NCBI RefSeq assembly: GCF_014269185.2
Contig: NZ_JABWRZ020000001.1
Location: forward strand, 25,001-89,000
Length of the DNA: 64,000 bases
Direction: 5' to 3'
Source: Pseudomonas oryzicola
GTDB lineage: Bacteria > Pseudomonadota > Gammaproteobacteria > Pseudomonadales > Pseudomonadaceae
Part shown: positions 43,850 through 53,810 of the stretch, piece by piece
How positions within the stretch are numbered: the stretch's first letter is position 1
How the letters are laid out: each line of letters opens with the position of its first letter
Made by a program: the position numbers and the translations under genes
Notes under the pieces: model-generated
What the model was told of the DNA's origin: nothing
The model's input: the letters and a program-made list of their open reading frames with translations, nothing else
Database searches by the model: none

Positions 43850-44800
43850 ATGTCAGTCTTCACCCCCGTGACCCGGCCTGAGCTGGAAACCTTTCTGGCG
43901 CCGTACGAGTTGGGCCGTCTGCTCGACTTTCAGGGCATTGCCGCCGGCACCGAGAACAGCAATTTCTTTGTCAGCCTCGAACAGGGGGAGTTCGTCCTGA
44001 CGCTGATCGAGCGCGGGCCCAGCGAGGACATGCCGTTCTTCATCGAGCTGCTCGATACCCTGCACGCCGCCAACATGCCAGTGCCCTACGCGATACGGGA
44101 CCGCGACGGCAACGGCCTGCGTGAACTGTGTGGCAAGCCTGCGCTGTTGCAGCCACGGCTGTCGGGCAAGCACATCAAGGCCCCGAACGCCCAACACTGC
44201 GCCCAGGTAGGCGAATTGCTGGCGCACATTCACCTGGCCACTCGCGAGCACATCATCGAGCGCCGTACCGACCGTGGCCTGGACTGGATGCTGGCTTCCG
44301 GTGCCGAGTTGCTGCCACGCCTCACTGCCGAGCAAGCCGCGCTGCTGCAACCGGCGCTGGATGAAATTCGCGCGCACAAAGCGCAGATCCTCGCCCTGCC
44401 ACGGGCCAATCTGCACGCTGACCTGTTCCGCGACAACGTGATGTTCGAGGACACCCACCTGACCGGTGTGATCGACTTCTACAATGCGTGCTCCGGGCCA
44501 ATGCTGTATGACATCGCCATCACCGTGAACGACTGGTGCCTGGATGAGCACGGCGCTGTGGATGTACCGCGTGCCCAGGCGCTGCTGGCCGCTTACGCGG
44601 CATTGCGGCCGTTTACCGCAGCCGAGGCCGAGCTGTGGCCGGAAATGTTGCGGGTAGGGTGCGTACGCTTCTGGCTGTCACGCCTGATCGCCGCAGAGTC
44701 GTTTGCCGGGATGGACGTGATGATCCACGACCCGAGCGAGTTCGAAGTGCGCTTGGCGCAGCGCCAGCAGGTGGCCTTGCACCTGCCGTTCGCGCTCTAG
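43850..44800 (+). CDS. thrB: Homoserine kinase (APH-fold type)
   Basis: A 316-residue enzyme that phosphorylates homoserine to O-phosphohomoserine in threonine biosynthesis. This is the aminoglycoside-phosphotransferase-fold type used by Pseudomonas, not the GHMP-type kinase of E. coli. Signatures are the N-terminal GTENSNFFVSLEQGEFVLTL lysine/glycine region, the catalytic loop NLHADLFRDNVMF with its Asp and Asn, and the metal-binding GVIDFYNACSG. A 14-bp hairpin follows the stop. Confidence 0.92.
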   Translation: MSVFTPVTRPELETFLAPYELGRLLDFQGIAAGTENSNFFVSLEQGEFVLTLIERGPSEDMPFFIELLDTLHAANMPVPYAIRDRDGNGLRELCGKPALLQPRLSGKHIKAPNAQHCAQVGELLAHIHLATREHIIERRTDRGLDWMLASGAELLPRLTAEQAALLQPALDEIRAHKAQILALPRANLHADLFRDNVMFEDTHLTGVIDFYNACSGPMLYDIAITVNDWCLDEHGAVDVPRAQALLAAYAALRPFTAAEAELWPEMLRVGCVRFWLSRLIAAESFAGMDVMIHDPSEFEVRLAQRQQVALHLPFAL

Positions 44801-44809
44801 ACCGCGTCT

Positions 44810-44839
44810 GCCTCTTCGCGGGCACGCCCGCGAAGAGGC
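44810..44839. repeat. Single REP palindrome between thrB and znuA
   Basis: GCCTCTTCGCGGGC - AC - GCCCGCGAAGAGGC, a perfect 14-bp inverted repeat. It is the core of the P. putida REP unit and here sits between two convergent genes, so it may also stop transcription from both sides. Confidence 0.85.
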
Positions 44840-44849
44840 CGGCACAGGC

Positions 44850-45758
44850 TTACAATTGCTCTAGGCACCCGGCCAAGTCGCTACCCAGCTTTTCCAGCAG
44901 GCGCTCATAGCCCTTGCCATCCACCGGGTCACTACCGCCCAGGGCATCCAGCTCGGCCAGACGCACCGGCAGGCCGGCGGTCAAGGTTTCGGCCAGGCGC
45001 GGCCGCAATGGCGGCTCGCTGAATACGCAGGTCTTGCCCACTTCCTGCAGGCGTTTGCGCATCGCCGCCACATGCTGCGCGCCGGGCTGCACCTCGGCAG
45101 CCACCGTGAATACCCCGGCGTGCTTCAGGCCATACTCGACTTCGAAATAATCGAACGCTTCATGGAACACGAAGTACGGCTTGCCGGCAATACCGGCCAC
45201 CCGGGTCTTGATCCGCCCGTCCAGTGCGTCCAGGCGCTCGTCGAACGCCTTCAGGTTGCTCTGGTAGCGCGCCGCATTGGCCGGGTCGACCTGCGCCAGG
45301 TCGGCGGCCATTTTCTCAGCAATCACCCGCGCGTTGAGCGAAGATAGCCACAAATGCGCGTCCAGGCTGCCTGGGCGATGGTCGTGATCATGGTCGTCAT
45401 GGTCTTCCTCTTCATGAGACTGGCTGTCCTCACCAAAGTGGCGCAACTTCATGCCCGGCAGCGACTGCACGGCCACCGTGGGCTTGCTGCGATTGCCCAG
45501 TACACGCGGCAGGAAGTTCTCCATGTCCGGGCCGATCCAGTACAGCAGGTCGGCGTCCGCCACCCGCCGTACATCGGACGGGCGCAGCGCATAGTGGTGC
45601 GGCGACGCCCCCGGCGGCAGCAATACCTCGGGGCTGCCGACGCCGTCCTGCACCGCGGCGGCAATCTGCTGCAGGGGTTTGATAGTGGTCAGCACGCGTA
45701 CGTCGGCCTGGGCGGAAAATGCGATAAAAGCGACAAACAGAGCTAGGAATCGGGACAC
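44850..45758 (-). CDS. znuA: Zinc ABC transporter substrate-binding protein
   Basis: A ~302-residue periplasmic zinc-binding protein (cluster A-I). The likely start is the GTG at 45758 (SRFLALFVAFIAFSAQA signal peptide). Zinc ligands are expected at His in PGASPHHYALRPS, LDAHLWLSS and FVFHEAFDYF, plus a late acidic residue. A charged His-rich loop with ten His/Asp residues in EDHDDHDHDH is typical of ZnuA and traps zinc. Divergent from zur with a 66-base promoter gap. Repressed by Zur when zinc is sufficient. Confidence 0.93.
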   Translation of the reverse strand: MSRFLALFVAFIAFSAQADVRVLTTIKPLQQIAAAVQDGVGSPEVLLPPGASPHHYALRPSDVRRVADADLLYWIGPDMENFLPRVLGNRSKPTVAVQSLPGMKLRHFGEDSQSHEEEDHDDHDHDHRPGSLDAHLWLSSLNARVIAEKMAADLAQVDPANAARYQSNLKAFDERLDALDGRIKTRVAGIAGKPYFVFHEAFDYFEVEYGLKHAGVFTVAAEVQPGAQHVAAMRKRLQEVGKTCVFSEPPLRPRLAETLTAGLPVRLAELDALGGSDPVDGKGYERLLEKLGSDLAGCLEQL

Positions 45759-45783
45759 GGTGAGTACTCGAGTCGTCAGAAAC

Positions 45784-45802
45784 GGGTAACATAATAACGT
45801 CT
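45784..45802. promoter_or_regulatory. Candidate Zur box between znuA and zur
   Basis: On the minus strand GTTATTATGTTAC agrees with 10 of 13 positions of the core of the enterobacterial Zur palindrome (GTTATAATATAAC). It lies in the short divergent znuA/zur gap, where such an operator is expected. The symmetry is imperfect, so the exact site needs binding data. Confidence 0.5.
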
Positions 45803-45824
45803 CCATAACGAACCGTCGCTGCCC

Positions 45825-46310
45825 ATGTCCATCACGCCGCTGGCCAACCGTCCTCACGACCATTCCCATTGCGTGCACAGCGCACTGGCTGAAGCCGACG
45901 CCTTGTGCACCCGCCAGGGCCTGCGTCTGACCGCGCTGCGCCGCCGGGTACTGGAACTGGTGTGGCAAAGCCACAAGCCGCTGGGTGCCTACGACATCCT
46001 CGCGGTGCTCAGCGAGCAGGATGGCCGCCGTGCCGCGCCACCCACCGTGTATCGCGCGCTGGATTTCCTGCTGGAGAACGGCCTGGTACACCGCATCGCA
46101 TCGCTCAACGCCTTCATCGGCTGCAGCCACCCAGAGCATGTGCATCAGGGCCAGTTCCTGATCTGCCGGGCCTGCCATGTGGCCATCGAGCTGGAGCAGG
46201 AGAGCATCAGCCAAGCCATCGTCAACAGCGCCAAGGGCGTAGGCTTCACGGTCGAGAGCCAGACCGTGGAAGTGGTCGGCCTGTGCGGCAACTGCCGGAG
46301 CGCGGCATGA
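45825..46310 (+). CDS. zur: Zinc uptake regulator Zur (Fur family)
   Basis: A 161-residue Fur-family repressor. Winged HTH region: [19 protein letters not shown] and [20 protein letters not shown]. Dimerisation domain: [22 protein letters not shown] and a C-terminal [10 protein letters not shown]. The two CxxC pairs (CRAC, CGNC) are the structural zinc site. Relative to E. coli Zur the N-terminus is extended and starts with a His-rich segment, [11 protein letters not shown]. Its stop overlaps the znuC start, so regulator, ATPase and permease are one transcript. Confidence 0.93.
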   Translation: MSITPLANRPHDHSHCVHSALAEADALCTRQGLRLTALRRRVLELVWQSHKPLGAYDILAVLSEQDGRRAAPPTVYRALDFLLENGLVHRIASLNAFIGCSHPEHVHQGQFLICRACHVAIELEQESISQAIVNSAKGVGFTVESQTVEVVGLCGNCRSAA

Positions 46311-47083
46311 GCGATGCACTGATCCGCCTGGAGCAGGTCGGTGTCACCTTCGGCGGCGAGGCGGTGCTCGACAGCATCGACCTGTCGGTCGCACCCGGCC
46401 AGATCGTTACCCTGATTGGCCCGAACGGCGCGGGCAAGACCACCCTGGTGCGCGCCGTGCTCGGCCTGCTCAAGCCGCACCACGGCAAGGTATGGCGCAA
46501 GCCGAAGCTGCGCATTGGCTACATGCCGCAAAAGATCCAGGTTGATGCGACGCTGCCACTGTCGGTGCTGCGCTTCCTGCGCCTGGTGCCCGGGGTAGAC
46601 CGCGCGGCAGCTTTGTCGGCCTTGCAGGAAGTGGGTGCCGAGCAAGTCATCGATAGCCCGATCCAGACCATTTCCGGTGGCGAGATGCAACGCGTGCTGT
46701 TGGCCCGCGCCCTGCTGCGCGAGCCCCAGCTACTGGTGCTCGACGAACCGGTGCAGGGCGTCGATGTGGTCGGCCAGGCCGAGCTGTACAACCTCATTAC
46801 CCGCCTGCGCGACCGCCACGGCTGTGGCGTGCTGATGGTTTCCCACGACCTGCACCTGGTCATGAGCGCCACCGACCAGGTGGTGTGCCTGAACCGCCAC
46901 GTCTGCTGTTCGGGCCACCCCGAGCAAGTCAGCGGCGACCCGGCCTTCGTCGAGCTGTTCGGCCAGGCGGCCGCACCCAGCCTGGCCATCTATCACCACC
47001 ATCACGACCACAGCCACGACCTGCACGGCTCGGTGGTCGCCCCTGGCACCCATGTTCACGGAGCGCACTGCAAGCATGGCTGA
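46307..47083 (+). CDS. znuC: Zinc ABC transporter ATPase with His-rich C-terminus
   Basis: A 258-residue ABC ATPase. It has Walker [15 protein letters not shown]-loop GYMPQKIQV, signature [16 protein letters not shown], Walker [13 protein letters not shown] and switch His in MVSHDLHL. The last ~30 residues are strikingly His-rich: [16 protein letters not shown], then [10 protein letters not shown]. This tail could bind zinc in the cytoplasm. The ATG overlaps the zur stop. A frame open from 45905 runs inside zur and is not real. Confidence 0.93.
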   Translation: MSDALIRLEQVGVTFGGEAVLDSIDLSVAPGQIVTLIGPNGAGKTTLVRAVLGLLKPHHGKVWRKPKLRIGYMPQKIQVDATLPLSVLRFLRLVPGVDRAAALSALQEVGAEQVIDSPIQTISGGEMQRVLLARALLREPQLLVLDEPVQGVDVVGQAELYNLITRLRDRHGCGVLMVSHDLHLVMSATDQVVCLNRHVCCSGHPEQVSGDPAFVELFGQAAAPSLAIYHHHHDHSHDLHGSVVAPGTHVHGAHCKHG

Positions 47084-47858
47084 TTTTCTTCTCTACGCCC
47101 TGCTTGCCGGTTTGTCCCTGGCGCTGGTGGCCGGCCCGCTGGGCTCTTTCGTGGTGTGGCGGCGCATGGCCTATTTTGGCGACACCCTGTCCCATGCCGC
47201 CCTGCTCGGTGTAGCCCTGGGCTTTGCCCTGGACGTCAGCCCGGCGCTGGCGGTAACCGTGGGCTGCCTGCTGCTGGCGATCCTGCTGGTCACCTTGCAG
47301 CAACGCCAACCGCTGGCCTCCGACACCCTGCTCGGCATCCTCGCCCCCAGCACCTTGTCGCTCGGCCTGGTGGTACTGAGCTTCATGCATGACGTGCGCA
47401 TCGACCTGATGGCCTACCTGTTCGGCGATCTGCTGGCCATCAGCACCACCGACCTGGCCTGGATCCTCGGTGGCAGCGTGCTGGTCCTGCTGCTGCTCGC
47501 CATGCTGTGGCGACCGCTGCTGGCGATCACCGTGCACGAAGAGCTGGCCACGGTCGAAGGCCTGCCCGTAGCCGGTCTGCGCATGGCACTGATGCTGCTG
47601 ATCGCGGTGGTGATTGCCGTGGCCATGAAGATCGTCGGCGTGTTGCTGATCACCTCGCTGCTGATCATCCCCGCCGCTGCGGCACAGCGCCACGCCCGCT
47701 CTCCCGAGCAGATGGCCCTGGGCGCCAGCCTGCTGGGCGTGACTGCGGTATGCGGTGGCCTGGCCATGTCCTGGTTCAAGGACACCCCTGCCGGCCCGTC
47801 GATCGTGGTGTGCGCGGCGGTGCTATTCTTGCTGAGCCTGGCCCTGCCAAAACGCTGA
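47076..47858 (+). CDS. znuB: Zinc ABC transporter permease
   Basis: A 260-residue membrane permease of the ABC-3 family with about seven hydrophobic segments. Signature parts are [23 protein letters not shown] near residue 30 and [20 protein letters not shown] around 155. The start overlaps the end of znuC by eight bases. It forms the zinc channel with ZnuC and receives zinc from ZnuA. Confidence 0.93.
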   Translation: MADFLLYALLAGLSLALVAGPLGSFVVWRRMAYFGDTLSHAALLGVALGFALDVSPALAVTVGCLLLAILLVTLQQRQPLASDTLLGILAPSTLSLGLVVLSFMHDVRIDLMAYLFGDLLAISTTDLAWILGGSVLVLLLLAMLWRPLLAITVHEELATVEGLPVAGLRMALMLLIAVVIAVAMKIVGVLLITSLLIIPAAAAQRHARSPEQMALGASLLGVTAVCGGLAMSWFKDTPAGPSIVVCAAVLFLLSLALPKR

Positions 47859-47863
47859 AGAAA

Positions 47864-47887
47864 CAGGGCGCGTGAAGGCGCGCCCTG
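47864..47887 (+). terminator. Hairpin after znuB
   Basis: CAGGGCGCG - TGAAGG - CGCGCCCTG six bases after the znuB stop, followed only by CAACCTTTT, so a fairly weak intrinsic terminator. Confidence 0.6.
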
Positions 47888-47986
47888 CAACCTTTTCGCA
47901 CGTAAAGGGTCTGTAAGACTTGTTTTCGAGCGTGCGCACCTGGGTGTAGACTTGCTCGCTTTTTGCGCAAATAGAGAGTCGCAGGA

Positions 47987-48694
47987 ATGAAGCCGTTCGC
48001 CTCCCGTTATCTGCTTGTTGCCGCGTTTTCCCTGTTCCTGGCTGCCTGTTCCAGCGCGCCGGTCGAACAGGCCGCCGTACCTGCCCAAGCCGATGCCTGG
48101 CAGCAGTTGCAACAGAACATCGCCAGCAACGAGCTGGCAACCGCCGAAGACCAGCTGGCCGCCCTGCAGGCGCAGGCGCCGAATGACGCGCGCCTGGAGC
48201 AATACCAGCGGCAGTTGGCCGAAGCCTACCTGCAACGCAGCCAGGTCTTTCTGCAGAAAGGCGATGTGAACGCTGCGGCCACCGCCCTGGCCCGCGCCCG
48301 TGCGCTGATGCCACAGGCCCCGGCAGTGACCGGCGGCGATGCCGTGACCCAGGCCCGCAAAGCCGAGCTGGAGAAAGCGGAGGCAGCGTTGAAAGCCGCC
48401 GAAGCCAAACCCAGGGCACGCATCATCGACCTTACGGCGCCCAGCACCGTGGTGGCCTTGAAGACCACCGACAGTCGCGCCATGCGCCGCCAGCTGGATG
48501 ACATTGCCGCCGACGTGGTCAGCTACCAGTGCGACGTGGTGTTCCAGGTGCCGCGCACCGAGGACGGGCCTTGGCTGAAAACCCTGCTGGAAAAGCGCGT
48601 TCGCAAGATCGACAGCGGGTTCGAGCTGAAGCAGAAGCATGAGATCCAGCGCGCGCTGCCGGCGCAGGTCGTGCTGATCCCGCATTTGCAATAA
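47987..48694 (+). CDS. PA5502-family lipoprotein
   Basis: A 235-residue lipoprotein with lipobox LAAC (Cys21). The N-terminal ~110 residues are helical and TPR-like (ATAEDQLAALQAQAP, then AYLQRSQVFLQKGDVNAA), followed by an Ala/Lys/Glu coiled segment (QARKAELEKAEAALKAAEAK) and a C-terminal globular part ending PAQVVLIPHLQ. It sits after znuB as in other Pseudomonas genomes, where the homologue is known only by locus name. Function unknown; an outer-membrane scaffold is plausible. Confidence 0.8.
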   Translation: MKPFASRYLLVAAFSLFLAACSSAPVEQAAVPAQADAWQQLQQNIASNELATAEDQLAALQAQAPNDARLEQYQRQLAEAYLQRSQVFLQKGDVNAAATALARARALMPQAPAVTGGDAVTQARKAELEKAEAALKAAEAKPRARIIDLTAPSTVVALKTTDSRAMRRQLDDIAADVVSYQCDVVFQVPRTEDGPWLKTLLEKRVRKIDSGFELKQKHEIQRALPAQVVLIPHLQ

Positions 48695-48708
48695 GCGTTC
48701 AGGGCCCT

Positions 48709-48790
48709 ATCGCCGGCAAGCCAGCTCCCACAGGTACCGCTCAAGCTTCATGGGCAGCGCAAGAGCCTGTGGGAACCGGCTTGCCAGCGA
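48709..48790. repeat. REP inverted pair (GCCGGCAAGCC.GCTCCCACAGG type)
   Basis: CGCCGGCAAGCCAGCTCCCA continuing to CAGG on the left and CCTGTGGGAACCGGCTTGCC on the right are near reverse complements. This REP subtype differs in sequence from the CGCGGGT type found elsewhere in the window. It lies between two convergent genes. Confidence 0.8.
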
Positions 48791-48809
48791 TGGGCTGCAC
48801 AGCAGCCCC

Positions 48810-50945
48810 TTAAGCCGGTACAGCCTCCGCAGCCGCCTCCCGCTCCCACACACGATGCCCTTCAACTGCTTTGACAAAGGCATCCACCACGCTCTGGTCA
48901 TCCCCCAGCAGCAACCCCTTGTCCTCCTTGAGACAGAGGCTGCCAGACAGCTCCTTGGTCAGCACCATGGCTTTCAAATGCTTGTAGCCCTCGAGCAGGA
49001 AATGCCTGGCCAGCCCGCTGGCCGCAAGCGCGTCGGTCGATACCTTGCCACCCGGCACGACGATCCCATCGAACATGATCGATGGCATGCCCTCCATCGA
49101 AGCTGCCACCGCTAACTGCGTGCCATCCGCCGCTTTCACCGGCGCTGAAGTCGGCCCCAGCAGCATCGGCCGGGCACGCTGCGCCTCCAGCGCCTTCACC
49201 AGCCTGTCGACGCTACCGGCGTCCACACCATCCGCCAGCAGCACCGCGATCTTGCGCCCCTTGATACCAACCACACCCGGATGATTCAGCTGGCTCAGGG
49301 CTGGCGACTGTGCCAGCTGGCTGCCTTTGACCTGCACGGTACCCGCCGTCGGCGCGGGCAGGCCAAGGTTTGCCGCCACCGCCGCCGCCAGCTTGAGGTC
49401 GATGTTTGCCAGGATTTCATTTACTTCCCGCGCCCGAATCGCCTCACGCTCAACCTTACCCAGCTCGAAGCTGTAGGCCTTGATGATGTGCTGCTGCTCA
49501 GTTGGGCTCATGCTGTGGAAGAACAGCCGAGCCTGGGAAAAATGGTCGCCGAACGATTCGCTGCGCTGGCGGATCTTGTGCGCATCGATGCGCTCCTGGT
49601 AACTCTCGAAACCGCCATCCCGCGCCGCCGGTGGGGTTTCTTTCGGCCAGCCGCCATCGATGGAGTTTGGCTCGTATGAAGCACGCCCTTTGTGCACCAC
49701 ATGCTGATGCAGGGCATCGCGCTGGTTGTTGTGGTTGGGGGCCACCGGGCGGTTGATCGGGATCTGGTGGAAGTTCGGCCCGCCCAGGCGGCTAAGCTGG
49801 GTGTCGGTGTAGGAGAACAGCCGGCCCTGCAGCAACGGGTCGTTGGTGAAGTCGATGCCCGGCACGATATGGCCAGGGCAGAACGCCACCTGCTCCACTT
49901 CGGCAAAGAAGTTGTCCGGATTGCGGTTCAGTACCATCTTGCCCAGCGGCGTAACCGGTACCAGTTCTTCCGGGATGATCTTGGTCGGGTCCAGCAAGTC
50001 GAAGTCGAATTTGTGCTCGTCGGCTTCCGGCACGATCTGCACACCCAGCTCCCACTCCGGGTAATCACCCGTCTCGATGGCTTCCCACAGGTCACGGCGC
50101 TGGAAGTCGGCGTCTTTCCCCGCCAGCTTCTGTGCCTCGTCCCACAGCAGCGAATGCACGCCCTGGCGCGGTTTCCAGTGGAACTTGACGAAGCTGGCCA
50201 CACCCTGGTCGTTGACCAGGCGGAAGGTATGCACGCCGAACCCTTCCATCATCCGCAGGCTGCGTGGAATCGCGCGGTCCGACATTGCCCACATCACCAT
50301 ATGTGCCGACTCCGGCACCAGCGAGACAAAATCCCAGAAGGTGTCGTGCGCCGAGGCACCGGTAGGGATCTCGTTGTGCGGTTCCGGCTTCACAGCGTGT
50401 ACGAAATCCGGGAACTTGATCGCATCCTGGATGAAGAACACCGGCATGTTGTTGCCCACCAGGTCGAAGTTGCCTTCGTCGGTGTAGAACTTCACCGCAA
50501 AGCCGCGCACGTCACGCACGGTGTCGGCCGACCCCCGCGGGCCTTGTACCGTGGAAAAGCGCACGAAAACGGGGGTGATTTTGGCTGGGTCCTGCAAAAA
50601 GCCCGCCTTGGTCAGCGCTGCATGGTTGCCATAGCTCTGGAAGAAGCCATGCGCGCCAGTGCCCCGGGCATGCACGATGCGCTCCGGAATACGCTCGTGG
50701 TCGAAGTGGGTAATTTTCTCGCGCATGATGAAATCTTCAAGCAGCGAGGGGCCACGGTCGCCAGCCTTGAGGGTGTTCTGGTTGTCGGCGATGCGCACGC
50801 CCTGATTGGTACGCAGCGCCTGGCCGGTGGCGTCGCTGCGCACGTCCTCCAGGCTTTGCACCTTGGCATTGGTATTGGCACGGTCAGGCGTGTCGTTGCC
50901 GGCGAGCTGACTGTGTCTTGGCGAATCCGTCTTCTTGCTGGGCAT
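48810..50945 (-). CDS. katE: Large-subunit catalase HPII
   Basis: A 711-residue monofunctional heme catalase. Active-site features: the distal histidine in [12 protein letters not shown], asparagine in [14 protein letters not shown], and the proximal tyrosine motif [16 protein letters not shown]. The extra C-terminal ~170 residues form the flavodoxin-like domain seen only in large catalases ([17 protein letters not shown], then [13 protein letters not shown]). The ATG at 50945 has AGGAG upstream; an ATG five codons earlier is rejected. HPII is usually RpoS-controlled in stationary phase. Divergent from metN. Confidence 0.95.
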   Translation of the reverse strand: MPSKKTDSPRHSQLAGNDTPDRANTNAKVQSLEDVRSDATGQALRTNQGVRIADNQNTLKAGDRGPSLLEDFIMREKITHFDHERIPERIVHARGTGAHGFFQSYGNHAALTKAGFLQDPAKITPVFVRFSTVQGPRGSADTVRDVRGFAVKFYTDEGNFDLVGNNMPVFFIQDAIKFPDFVHAVKPEPHNEIPTGASAHDTFWDFVSLVPESAHMVMWAMSDRAIPRSLRMMEGFGVHTFRLVNDQGVASFVKFHWKPRQGVHSLLWDEAQKLAGKDADFQRRDLWEAIETGDYPEWELGVQIVPEADEHKFDFDLLDPTKIIPEELVPVTPLGKMVLNRNPDNFFAEVEQVAFCPGHIVPGIDFTNDPLLQGRLFSYTDTQLSRLGGPNFHQIPINRPVAPNHNNQRDALHQHVVHKGRASYEPNSIDGGWPKETPPAARDGGFESYQERIDAHKIRQRSESFGDHFSQARLFFHSMSPTEQQHIIKAYSFELGKVEREAIRAREVNEILANIDLKLAAAVAANLGLPAPTAGTVQVKGSQLAQSPALSQLNHPGVVGIKGRKIAVLLADGVDAGSVDRLVKALEAQRARPMLLGPTSAPVKAADGTQLAVAASMEGMPSIMFDGIVVPGGKVSTDALAASGLARHFLLEGYKHLKAMVLTKELSGSLCLKEDKGLLLGDDQSVVDAFVKAVEGHRVWEREAAAEAVPA

Positions 50946-51168
50946 GGTGGCTCTCCTCATCCGTCTTCAGGCAGCCCTGCAGGGCATGTTCAAGTAGTGA
51001 CTGGAGGCCGCTTGGTTGCGTTCAATTGACTTTACCGGTTGTCGCGATATGCCCGAAGGATTGGTGCAATACGAAATAAATGCTAAGAACAGCTATTGGA
51101 AAAGGCTAAAATGCGCGACCCCAGCCAACCGCTGACCCAATTTCCATGCGCCCCACAAGGTTCGCTAC

Positions 51169-52176
51169 GTGATCGAGTTCCAACAGGTACACAAGACCTA
51201 CCGCGTTGCCGGTAGGGAAATTCCCGCACTGAATCCGACCACCCTGACCATCGAGAATGGCCAGGTGTTCGGCCTGATCGGCCATTCCGGCGCCGGCAAG
51301 AGCACCATGCTGCGCCTGATCAACCGCCTGGAAGAACCTTCCGGCGGCAAGATCATCGTCGACGGCGAAGATGTCACCGCGTTCAACGCCAGCCAGTTGC
51401 GCGGCTTCCGCCAGCAGGTCGGGATGATTTTCCAGCACTTCAACCTGCTGGCTTCCAAGACCGTCGCCGACAACGTCGGCCTGCCCCTGACCCTGGCCGG
51501 CGAACTGTCGCGCAGCGAGATCGACAAGCGTGTCACCGAGCTGCTGGCCCGTGTCGGCCTTTCCGACCACGCCAGGAAGTACCCGGCGCAGTTGTCCGGC
51601 GGCCAGAAGCAACGCGTCGGCATCGCCCGCGCCTTGTCCACCAACCCGAAGATCCTGCTGTGCGACGAGGCCACCAGCGCCCTCGACCCACAGACCACGG
51701 CCTCGGTCCTGCAATTGCTGGCCGAGATCAACCGTGAGCTGAAGCTGACCATCGTGCTGATCACCCACGAGATGGACGTGATCCGTCGGGTGTGCGACCG
51801 CGTGGCGGTGATGGACGCCGGCCAGATCGTCGAGCAAGGCCCGGTGGCCGAGGTGTTCTTGCACCCGCAGCACCCCACCACCAAACGCTTTGTCCAGGAA
51901 GACGAGCAGGTCGACGAAGGCGAGCAGCGCGACGACTTTGCCCACGTGCCAGGACGCATCGTGCGCCTGACCTTCCAGGGCGACGCCACCTATGCACCGC
52001 TGCTGGGCACCGTCGCCCGTGAAACCGGTGTGGACTACAGCATCCTCGCCGGGCGCATCGACCGCATCAAGGACGTGCCCTATGGCCAGCTGACTCTCGC
52101 CCTGATCGGCGGTGACATGGAAGCGGCGTTCACCCGCTTCAAGGCAGCTGACGTACATATGGAGGTACTGCGTTGA
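51169..52176 (+). CDS. metN: Methionine ABC transporter ATPase
   Basis: A 335-residue ABC ATPase with C-terminal NIL domain. Walker [15 protein letters not shown]-loop [12 protein letters not shown], signature [15 protein letters not shown] and Walker [14 protein letters not shown] are intact. The last ~90 residues ([16 protein letters not shown], then [15 protein letters not shown]) form the NIL domain, which binds methionine and inhibits transport. It starts with GTG. First gene of metNIQ; the 223-base gap to divergent katE is the shared promoter region, and I see no riboswitch in it. Confidence 0.94.
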   Translation: MIEFQQVHKTYRVAGREIPALNPTTLTIENGQVFGLIGHSGAGKSTMLRLINRLEEPSGGKIIVDGEDVTAFNASQLRGFRQQVGMIFQHFNLLASKTVADNVGLPLTLAGELSRSEIDKRVTELLARVGLSDHARKYPAQLSGGQKQRVGIARALSTNPKILLCDEATSALDPQTTASVLQLLAEINRELKLTIVLITHEMDVIRRVCDRVAVMDAGQIVEQGPVAEVFLHPQHPTTKRFVQEDEQVDEGEQRDDFAHVPGRIVRLTFQGDATYAPLLGTVARETGVDYSILAGRIDRIKDVPYGQLTLALIGGDMEAAFTRFKAADVHMEVLR

Positions 52177-52847
52177 TGGACGCCCTGAATTTCTTCGCCA
52201 ACGTCGACTGGGCCGAAATCTGGCTGGCCACCGTCGATACCATGATCATGCTGTTCGGCTCGCTGTTCTTCACCGTGCTGCTGGGCTTGCCGCTGGGCGT
52301 GTTGCTGTTCCTCTGCGGCCCCAAGCAGATGTTCGAACAGAAGGGCGTGTACGCGTTGCTGTCGCTGGTCGTCAACATCCTGCGTTCGCTGCCGTTCATC
52401 ATCCTCCTGATCGTGATGATCCCGATCACCGTGCTGATCACCGGCACTTCGCTGGGCGTCGCGGGTGCCATTCCGCCACTGGTCGTCGGTGCCACACCGT
52501 TCTTCGCACGCCTGGTGGAAACCGCCCTGCGTGAAGTGGACCGCGGCATCATCGAAGCCACCCAGTCGATGGGCGCCACTACCCGCCAGATCATCACCAG
52601 TGCATTGCTGCCGGAGGCCCGCCCGGGCATCTTCGCGGCCATTACCGTGACCGCCATCACCCTGGTGTCGTACACCGCCATGGCGGGCGTGGTGGGTGCC
52701 GGCGGCCTTGGCGACTTGGCCATTCGCTTCGGTTACCAGCGTTTCCAGACCGATGTGATGGTGGTAACCGTGGTTCTGCTGCTGGTACTGGTTCAAGTAC
52801 TGCAAAGCGTGGGCGACAAACTGGTCGTGCATTTTTCCCGTAAATAA
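52176..52847 (+). CDS. metI: Methionine ABC transporter permease
   Basis: A 223-residue membrane permease with five or six hydrophobic helices and the EAA-type loop ESVG-like segment GIIEATQSMGATTRQII. It starts at ATG 52176, overlapping the metN stop (TGATG), with GGAGG ten bases upstream. It forms the translocation channel for D- and L-methionine together with MetN. Confidence 0.94.
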   Translation: MDALNFFANVDWAEIWLATVDTMIMLFGSLFFTVLLGLPLGVLLFLCGPKQMFEQKGVYALLSLVVNILRSLPFIILLIVMIPITVLITGTSLGVAGAIPPLVVGATPFFARLVETALREVDRGIIEATQSMGATTRQIITSALLPEARPGIFAAITVTAITLVSYTAMAGVVGAGGLGDLAIRFGYQRFQTDVMVVTVVLLLVLVQVLQSVGDKLVVHFSRK

Positions 52848-52911
52848 CCCCAATGGGGTCGGCCCGGCCGACCCGTTCGGGGGCCGTCGCGGCCCTCACA
52901 AGGAGTGATCA

Positions 52912-53682
52912 ATGAAGAAGCTGCTTGCTGTTGTCGCCGCTGTCGCGGCCTTCTCGGCCCACGCCGAGTCCCTGACCGTCGCAGCCACCCCGGTGCCGCA
53001 CGCCGAAATCCTCAACTTCGTCAAACCTGCACTGGCGAAAGAGGGCGTGGAGCTGAAGGTCAAGGAATTCACCGATTACATCCAGCCGAACGTGCAAGTG
53101 GCGGAAAAGCGCCTGGATGCCAACTTCTTCCAGCACCAGCCGTATCTGGATGAGTTCAACAAGGCCAAGGGCACCCAGCTGGTGAGCGTGACAGGTGTGC
53201 ACATCGAGCCGCTGGGCGTGTACTCGGCCAAGATCAAGAAGCTGGACGATCTGTCTTCCGGCGCCACCGTGGTCATTCCCAACGACGCTACCAACGGTGG
53301 CCGCGCCCTGCTGCTGCTGGACAAGGCTGGTGTGATCAAGCTGAAGGACAACAAGAACATCCTGTCCACCGTGAAGGATGTTGCCGAAAACCCGAAAGGC
53401 CTGAAATTCCGTGAACTGGAAGCAGCCACCATCCCGCGCGTGCTGACCCAGGTCGATGCTGCCCTGATCAACACCAACTATGCGCTGGAGGCCAAGCTGA
53501 ACCCGGAAAAAGACGCGCTGGTCATCGAAGGCAGCGATTCGCCGTACGTGAACATTCTGGTTGCCCGCCCGGACAACAAGGACTCGGAGGCGATGAAGAA
53601 GCTGGCCGCGGCGCTGCACTCGCCTGAGGTCAAGAAATTCATCAACGAGAAGTACAAGGGCGCAGTGGTACCGGCGTTCTAA
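52912..53682 (+). CDS. metQ: Methionine-binding protein of the MetNIQ transporter
   Basis: A 256-residue NlpA/MetQ-family substrate-binding protein. Conserved parts: TVAATPVPHAEILNFVKP, NFFQHQPYLDEFN and ATIPRVLTQVDAALINTNYA. The signal peptide ends FSAHA-ES with no cysteine after it, so this copy should be a soluble periplasmic protein rather than a lipoprotein like E. coli MetQ. It follows metI by 64 bases. Confidence 0.92.
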   Translation: MKKLLAVVAAVAAFSAHAESLTVAATPVPHAEILNFVKPALAKEGVELKVKEFTDYIQPNVQVAEKRLDANFFQHQPYLDEFNKAKGTQLVSVTGVHIEPLGVYSAKIKKLDDLSSGATVVIPNDATNGGRALLLLDKAGVIKLKDNKNILSTVKDVAENPKGLKFRELEAATIPRVLTQVDAALINTNYALEAKLNPEKDALVIEGSDSPYVNILVARPDNKDSEAMKKLAAALHSPEVKKFINEKYKGAVVPAF

Positions 53683-53713
53683 GCCAAAATCCCTGGGGCC
53701 GCATTGCGGCCCA

Positions 53714-53796
53714 TTCGCCGGCAAGCCAGCTCCCACAGGCACGACGCCCGCCTCGTACCCTGTGCAACTACTGTGGGAGCGGGTTTACCCGCGAAG
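53714..53796. repeat. Two REP units of different subtype
   Basis: TTCGCCGGCAAGCCAGCTCC, continuing to CACAGG, is followed by CTGTGGGAGCGGGTTTACCC, continuing to GCGAAG. The first belongs to the GCCGGCAAGCC subtype and the second to the GCGGGTTTACCCGC subtype, giving a mixed doublet. It lies between convergent metQ and the Sco gene. Confidence 0.75.
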
Positions 53797-53810
53797 CTTT
53801 TGAAGCCCGC

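Noticed and set aside
50946..51168. Possible SAM or other methionine riboswitch upstream of metN
   Set aside because: No conserved multi-helix junction could be recognised in 223 bases; the region looks like ordinary divergent promoter sequence.
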